Program-made: the position numbers and the translations under genes
Shown: positions 58,051 through 64,000 of the stretch, piece by piece
How positions within the stretch are numbered: position 1 is the stretch's first letter
Layout: each line of letters starts with the position of its first letter
The notes under the pieces: generated by a model
The model's input: only the letters and a program-made list of their open reading frames with translations
The model's database searches: none
What the model was told of the DNA's origin: nothing
Source of the DNA: Cymodocea nodosa
Taxonomy: Eukaryota > Streptophyta > Magnoliopsida > Alismatales > Cymodoceaceae
Length of the DNA: 64,000 nt
Direction of reading: 5' to 3'
NCBI GenBank assembly: GCA_036874045.1
Contig: CM072343.1
Coordinates: 9,134,001-9,198,000, forward strand

Positions 58051-59788
58051 GGTAGGAGCAGTGTTAGGACAGAAGATAGAAAAATCTACTAGAGTGATTC
58101 ATTACGCAAGCAAAACCTTAAATGATGCTCAAGTGAATTACACAACTACTAAAAAAGAATTATTAGCTGTTGTGTTTGCTTTAGAAAAGTTTAGGTCATA
58201 TCTGATTGGAGCTAAAGTAATAGTATACACGGATCATTCAACTCTAAAGCATCTAATAAAGAAAAAAGAAACTAAACCTAGATTGATCCGATGGATATTA
58301 TTATTGCAAGAATTTAATTTAGAAATTAAAGATAAAAAAGGTTGTGAGAATGTAGTAGCATATCATTTATCAAGATTACAAATAAAAAAATCAAATATTG
58401 AAATTAAGGATAATTTTCCTGATGAACAATTAATGACCATCAACACAATGCCTTGGTATGCATACATAGTTAATTACTTAGTTACTAGTTTAACACCTAA
58501 GGATTGGAATAGACAGGATAAGAAATTATTTTTCTCAAGAGTAAAATATTACTATTGGGAATACCCTTACTTATTTAAGAAATGTCCTAATCTAGGTTTA
58601 AGGAGGTGTGTTCCAGAAACTGAATATTCGAGCGTACTGTCTTTTTGTCATGACCAAGCTTGTGGAGGACATTTTGGTTCAGGGAAAACTGCTGCAAAAA
58701 TTCTGCAATGTGAGTTTTATTGGCCAACACTATTCAAAGATGCTCATAAATATTGCTTAAGTTGTTTAATATGTCAACAAATAGGAAAAATATCAAAGAG
58801 GAATATGATGCCTCTTAATCCTATTGTTGAGGTTGAAATCTTTGATGTGTGGGGAATAGATTTTATGGGTCCATTTCCTATGTCTAATCAATTTAATTAC
58901 ATATTGTTGGGGGTGGATTATGTATCTAAATGGATAGAAGCTATTCCTACAAAAACTAATGATAACAAAGTGGTAATACAATTTATAAGAACAAATATAT
59001 TTGCCAGATTTGGAATACCTAAAGCTATTATCAGTGATAGAGGAACTCATTTCTGTAATAGAAGTTTTGAAGCCTTAATGAAGAAATATGGAGTAAACCA
59101 CAAAATTGCAACATCATATCATCCGCAAACAAGTGGACAAGTAGAAAGTGCAAACAAACAAATTAAATTAATCTTGGAAAAAGTAGTAAATCCTACTAGA
59201 ACAGATTGGGCTAATAGATTGATAGATGCACTTTGGGCTTATAGAACTACTTATAAAACGAGCTTAGGTATGTAACCTTTTAGGCTAGTATATGGAAAAA
59301 GTTGTCATTTACCTGCTGAAATAGAACATAAGGCTTATTGGGCATTAAAAACTCTAAACATTAATTTAAATCAAGCTGCTGAAAATAGGAAAATGCAAAT
59401 AATTGAATTAGAAGAATTTAGAAATGAAGCTTATTCGAAGACTGTAAGAGAAAAAGAGAAAATTAAATTCTAGCATGATAGAAAAATTATTCCTAAAAGC
59501 TTTGAAATAGGACAAGAAGTATATCTTTATCTAGCTAGACTCCATAACCATCCAGGAAAATTAAGATCTAGATGGGTAGGACCTTACATAGTTCGAAATG
59601 TTTATCCTTATGGAGCTATTGAAATTGAAAATCCTAAAAATCAGAATATATTTAAAGTAAATGGACAAAGACTTAAACCTATTCTGAAAACACCAAAAAG
59701 CTCCTTTGAAATTATAGAAGAAGTTAGAGTAGGGACTACTCGAGCTTTATTTAGTAAGAAATCAGTTTTTATGTTTATTTATATATAA
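58051..59788 (+). pseudogene. G2 RNase H and integrase
   Basis: RNase H has [32 protein letters not shown] and HLSRL. Integrase has a zinc-binding HHCC ([16 protein letters not shown]), then the core with Asp (WGIDFMGPF), Asp (SDRGTHF) and Glu (ESANKQIK). The C-terminal GPY/F-like part includes RWVGPYIVRNVYPYGA. A TAA at 59273 and a TAG near 59471 interrupt it. It ends at TAA 59786. No chromodomain is present, consistent with Athila. Confidence 0.9.
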
Positions 59789-60641
59789 TAAAAAAAACAA
59801 TATTAAAAATATATATAAAACATAAAAATAGTTGTGGTTCAACCGACTGGATCCATCGGTATGACCGGAAAATTAAAAAATATTTAGGTCTGACCGAAGC
59901 ATAGTATCAGTTAAACCGGTAAAAAGACAGAATAGAAAACTTACAATAGTGAAACTTAGATGTTGCCAAGTGTTAACTCAACGAAGTAAGTCCGTTGAGT
60001 GAACCGTAACTCCACGAGGTCAATAATATAATATAAGGTCACTCCGTTGAGTTATCTGTAACTCAACGAAGTTAGTCCGTGGAGTTAGCAACAGTAATCA
60101 ACTATGTTCTCTTGAGTAATCTGTAACTCAATGAGGTTAGTTCGTGGATTAAGCAGAACAGTTATTCTTTTAACCACAAACGAAACTTCGTCGGTTTAGC
60201 GGTTACCAAAATTTGAAATTAGTAGTGGTACACGTACCCATAAAAACAAGAACCACGATGGACGTTGCAAGCCACGTTCTTGCAACGAGATTTATTCACT
60301 TTATGGATGCGTAGTATATATATGAAACAGAATGTTATTTACAGTTACCAGCACTTTTAAAAGAAAGGAGAAAGCGTTGGAGGAACTGGAAGGAGAAGCA
60401 ACTGATTCAACCTTCATCCGACAACAAATATTTATAGAATGGAAAGCTTCAGACTGGTATGTAATTAATCTTCTGCTATTTGTTTATGAGCACATGGACT
60501 CGTTATCTAAGCACTAAACTATTAGTAAGAATACCTACCTAGGAATTTTCATTGTAGAGGAATACTGAAAAATTTTCTGAACTGAACTTTAACGAAATTC
60601 TTTGAGGAGTAGCTAACCTTTCTTTAAAAGAGAACGTAGAG
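59789..60641 (+). promoter_or_regulatory. G2 spacer between pol and gag with promoter-like features
   Basis: It holds four or more dyad motifs (TAACTCAACGAA...CCGTTGAGTTA, 59974-60150), a TATA-like TATATATAT at 60315-60323 and then about 320 bases of leader before the gag ATG at 60642. A GTATGT donor-like site lies at 60459. A short frame at 60332-60517 has no recognisable domain. This layout suggests a separate transcript for gag. That is inference. Confidence 0.5.
59974..60019 (+). repeat. Dyad-type direct repeat, left of gag
   Basis: A 46-base block from TAACTCAACGAAG to CTCCACGAGG is repeated with few changes at 61904-61950, on the other side of gag. A related block is in the LTR at 54954-54997. 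Confidence 0.75.
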
Positions 60642-61829
60642 ATGGCTACTCTAGTAGAAAAACCATTAGGAGAGATTCTGTATCCTAAATTAATTGATGA
60701 ACCTTCATGTATTTGATTGCCAAACTTTGAGGGAGATAAGTTTGAACTGAAATCTAATTATATTAGTCAATTGCCACATTTTCATGGATTAGAAAGAGAG
60801 GATGCCTATTATTTCCTTAGAGAATTTAACGAAGTTTGTCAAATGATGAGAATGTCGAACATGAGTATAGATGCTATTAAACTTAGATATATCCCTTTTG
60901 CTTTAAAAGATACAGCTAAGAGATGGTTATATACTTTATCGCCTGATTCAATTTCTACATGGACTCAATTTTGCTCTATTTTTCTGGAAAAATACTATCC
61001 AACACATCAAACGATTAAAAAGAAGAAAGAAATATTAATCTGTAGCCAAAAACAGGGTGAATCATTCTGGAAATATTTTGAAAGATTTAAAGATTTACTG
61101 ACTCAATGTCCACATCATGCAATGAGTAAAGCACAATTAATAGGCATAATTTATGAAGGCATAGATGTTTCAACGAAATCTTTATTAGAATCTACTTGTC
61201 AAAATGAATTTTTAAAATTATGTAGTGAAGAAGCATGGGCATATTTAGAAAATTTTGCAAAAAGAACTGCACAGTGAGAAAATTCGACTGAAGCTATTGC
61301 AAATAAAAGATTATTGCCAAGAGAAATGCATGAAATAGATTCCAATACTATGCTTGAGGTGAAATTAAATGAATTAACAAAGAAAATAGAAGAGTTATCA
61401 TTAAATCAAAAGCTAGCAAAAAAGAATACAAACATAAATGACTTAGATATTATTTATGCTAGAAACCAGAGAGACAACTTGGGAAATTCTTATAATCCTA
61501 ATTGGAGAAATCACCCGAATTTATCTTGGAGAAACAACAATTTCCAGGTAGGAGAAAATATAAATGAGAAAAACATAAGTTATGAAGTATTAATTGAACA
61601 AGGAGCGAGAATAGAGAAATTAGAAAAGATAATCCAACAAGTAAACAATCGTCTAGAATTTATATTTGGAAATGCTGCAAATCAAAATTAGAATACAAAT
61701 ATATCACTTAGACAGAAGGAACCAATGGATGTTAGACCTACTGGAGGATTGCCAATACAAGCTATATCTAATCCTGTCAATAGAACGGTTAATGAAATTG
61801 ATACCTCTTTTGGGAGGGCAACTGAATGA
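60642..61829 (+). pseudogene. G2 gag (capsid), located downstream of pol
   Basis: One frame runs from ATG 60642 with stops at 60714 (TGA), 61275 (TGA where related Gags have Trp) and 61689 (TAG). There is no frameshift. The Athila Retrotrans_gag domain is clear: LPHFHGLEREDAYYFLREF, KDTAKRWLYTL, KYYPTHQTIKKKKEI, FERFKDLLTQCPHH. The C-terminal part has NSYNPNWRNHPNLSW and ends with GGLPIQAISNPVNR, which normally sits just before the TLRSG linker of pol. The nucleocapsid knuckle is absent. In known Athila elements this gene precedes pol. Confidence 0.88.
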
Positions 61830-61903
61830 ATAAACATATCTGAAGCAACTATCTGTATGTATATAAGTTTTATTTAAGTTAATAGTATCATAGAGTTAAT
61901 TTT

Positions 61904-61950
61904 TAACTCAACAAACTTAGTCCATTGAGTTATGCCTTAACTCCACGAGG
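61904..61950 (+). repeat. Dyad-type direct repeat, right of gag
   Basis: This is the partner of 59974-60019. Together they bracket the gag segment. Confidence 0.75.
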
Positions 61951-62016
61951 GTGTGCAGTAGTTATGTTAATTTTTGACTCTACTAAATTTTTGTTTTTAT
62001 TTTACAAAATCGACAA

Positions 62017-62992
62017 ATGGAATTAATGTAATTACCGTTGGATGCACTAAGGGAAATACTAAGTAACTTGTCAACTAAAGATCTATGCAGGTTGTGTTGT
62101 GTATCAAAGGAAATTAAAGACTAAGATTAGAGATGGATTCATATGGAGGTCATTTAATTGTAGTTCAAATACCCATGAATATCTGGCTATGAAAGAAACT
62201 ATTGGAATTCCACCCAATGCATTAGAAGGAATGAGTCATATTATGGGGATAGATGAAGTATTAATCATATACAAGACGAGACCAAGGTATGCAAGTTTAT
62301 CATTACCTGATATTTTGATAAGAAATCCTATAACAAGAGAAGAATGGAATATAGGAAGACCTAATATATTTGAAGCACCAATTGAAAATTGTGGGTCATC
62401 TTTAATATTTTCTGATAAAAATTCTGCAATTCCTGAAAAATTATATTACTGGAGACCTACAGGAAATTAGGGTGAAGATTTATGCTTAAGTGTGTATAAT
62501 TTTCTAAACAGATCTTGGAATGAAAACATTATAATATATCTAGGACAGAAATCATTAATTAACCAAACACATGTCATACTTGATGGATATATCTATTTAG
62601 ACACAGAGATATCATTAGCATATAGATCTGATTTATACATAGTGAGCATAGACAATTATGATGATTATATAGAAATTTTACCTGTACCGAGTGAAATAGC
62701 TAAACCACCATCTGCAGAATTTAATGAAATTCAAATAGGAATGTGGTATAATGAAGAAGATGATCCTACTTTATGTCTGATAAGATGGTGGGATGAACTG
62801 ATGAAATTTCAAATATGGATTATGGAAGACATGAATGAATGGAAGTGGGAAGAGGAGTATATTGAAATAGATGTAGAAATAGAAACTGCTACATTACCCT
62901 GGAACCAAAAAGGATCCCTTTCTACATTACATATCATTAATGGTAATACACTCGTATTTGAAATTTATAATATATTGCATGTTTACAAATAA
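62017..62992 (+). pseudogene. F-box protein gene (F-box plus FBA-like domain), decayed, inside G2
   Basis: Translation gives an F-box at about 62032-62150 (LPLDALREILSNLSTKDLCR, CCVSKE, then WRSF), which in plants binds SKP1 in SCF ubiquitin ligases. About 270 residues follow that resemble F-box-associated interaction domains (GYIYLDTEISLAYRSDLY, CLIRWWDELMKFQIWIMED). Three breaks are visible: a TAA at 62029 four codons after the ATG, a frameshift near 62130 inside the F-box, and a TAG at 62468. The total is about 320 codons, a usual size for this class. It lies in the envelope-like position of an Athila element. The degree of decay is similar to the element's own genes. Host-gene capture is the simplest reading. 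Confidence 0.8.
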
Positions 62993-64000
62993 AAAGGAAC
63001 AAGAACTGCATTAAAACAAAATTAATAGCAAGAAGAACTATGCATAAAAAGTTTGCTTGGACTGATACATTTATTCCATTTGTTTCTACTTTTCAATCAT
63101 GTTCTTAAGGTGTGATTTTGTGTGTTTAACGTGTGTATTCTGCATTTATTTTTAGAAAAAAAAAAAAGGAATTTTGAAGTTTTTCATGTTCATTTTATAA
63201 AAAAAAAAAACAAACAAAACAAAATATCAATCCAGTTTGTTGGTATCTGTTTTGGGAAACCAACTGGCTTGCTTGTGAGCCACCAAAGGCATAAGAGCCT
63301 GGGTTCCACACAAGACACTGATTTATTAATATCTATTAAATGTTATTTTGTTTTATATTCTGTATTTATCTGGGAATGAAAAGTTTTTCAGAATCAAAAA
63401 TCGGAATATGCAGAAAGAGATACAAATGGAATAAGGTATGTAACCAATTACTTATCTTGAATTTTAAATCAAACAAAACTTCATTCATGCCTGCTACAAT
63501 TACTGTACTTATTTTCAAATCTTTTACATTGAGGACAATGCAAAATGTAGGTATGGGGGGGAGGTAATTAAAGTAACATCCATGTAAGTTTGTTAATTAA
63601 AGGAATTAAAATGGTACTGCAAAGTTTTAAGGAAATTGAAAATTTTTATGAACTTGCTGTAACTATCCAATAAGTGAGACTGTAAAATGTTTATAAACTG
63701 CTTGAATGTTATATTTAGAAGGCTATAGAAGATGCTATAGAATTTATTATTTAAGTAAATCTAGATATAGTATCTTATGATTTTTCTGAATTTCATGAGT
63801 TTAACAGTTTCACAATTTTAAAATGAAATCAGAATATTTAATGCTTAATCAAAAAATTAGCTCAAGTCCTGAAGGAGCTGAGATGTGAATTCTAGATTAA
63901 ATGAAACACATATGATGAAAGATACATTTACTTCGACTGATTTAACTTGTAGAATGATTTATGTGTAGATCTTATTAAACTACAGATAAAGTATGAGCTT
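62993..64000 (+). other. G2 3' non-coding region
   Basis: Short A-rich runs are followed by the Athila-type segment ACATTGAGGACAATGCAAAA and purine tract GGTATGGGGGGGAGG at about 63523-63564. A similar segment occurs in G1 near 20170-20215. From about 63690 the sequence resembles the non-coding region after copia pol (1280-1510). The LTR is not reached. No ORF is supported. Confidence 0.65.

Larger units (their letters stand above)
53321..64000 (+). mobile_element. G2: Athila-like Ty3/gypsy element with rearranged gene order (3' end outside)
   Basis: The order is LTR (53321-55271), primer site, small zinc-knuckle ORF, protease-RT-RNase H-integrase (55662-59788), non-coding spacer with TATA-like box, gag (60642-61829), F-box pseudogene (62017-62992) and 3' non-coding sequence with an Athila-type purine tract. 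Athila assignment rests on the primer site, DLGASINVMP protease, FMDD RT and PHHAMSKAQL gag motifs. The 3' LTR lies beyond 64000, so one element versus two fused ones cannot be proved here. Confidence 0.78.

Noticed and set aside
60332-60517. 61-codon ORF upstream of G2 gag as a gene
   Set aside because: No domain or homologue was recognised. It lies in a leader and may hold a splice donor, so I treat it as non-coding.
1-64000. Endogenous pararetrovirus or other virus
   Set aside because: All polymerase segments have copia or Athila domain order within pol and LTRs. No movement protein or viral coat protein was seen.

Overview
This window is repeat-dense, AT-rich plant nuclear DNA, almost certainly from an angiosperm. 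It contains no rRNA, tRNA, CRISPR array or intact host gene. Nearly every base belongs to decayed, nested LTR retrotransposons. The plant assignment rests on SIRE/Maximus-like Ty1/copia elements with initiator-tRNA-Met-type primer sites, Athila-like Ty3/gypsy elements with a TGGCGCC-type primer site, and a plant-style F-box/FBA gene. The species cannot be named from the sequence.

Layout. Labels C1-C6 (copia) and G1-G3 (gypsy) are mine. (1) 1-18785: C1, a SIRE-like copia on + whose 5' half lies outside the window. A second full-length copy, C2 (2941-14667), sits inside C1's extra 3' ORF with a clear 5-bp target duplication. (2) 18786-26882: G1, a non-coding Athila-related array on the - strand (internal, LTR, internal, partial LTR). 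C1 inserted into its last LTR. (3) 26883-32198: C5, a copia on - that is cut off within RNase H. It abuts G3, an Athila LTR fragment on - (32199-33240). (4) 33957-42246: C3, a third SIRE-like copia on +, 3' truncated and fused to 5'-truncated C4 (42247-46733). (5) 46734-53320: C6, a copia of another lineage inserted in C4's extra ORF. It is itself hit by an Athila LTR-plus-primer-site fragment (48066-49769, -) and by (6) G2, an Athila-like element on + from 53321 to beyond the window end.

Most notable. G2 has LTR, primer site and pol in the usual order, but its gag lies downstream of pol behind its own TATA-like sequence, and a decayed F-box gene follows it. C2 lacks, with exact GT-AG borders, a 1157-bp segment present in C3, and the loss joins gag and pol in one frame. 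C2 therefore looks like a retrocopy of a spliced RNA. Non-coding blocks are shared across superfamilies: copia and Athila LTRs have a homologous U3 block, and copia 3' regions match parts of gypsy elements. A family of short dyads built on AGTTA/TAACT recurs in almost every element. Most premature stops are CAG/CAA to TAG/TAA or TGG to TAG/TGA changes, as expected from decay of methylated cytosines.

No element here looks autonomous today. All percentages and alignments were made by eye and none was computed.
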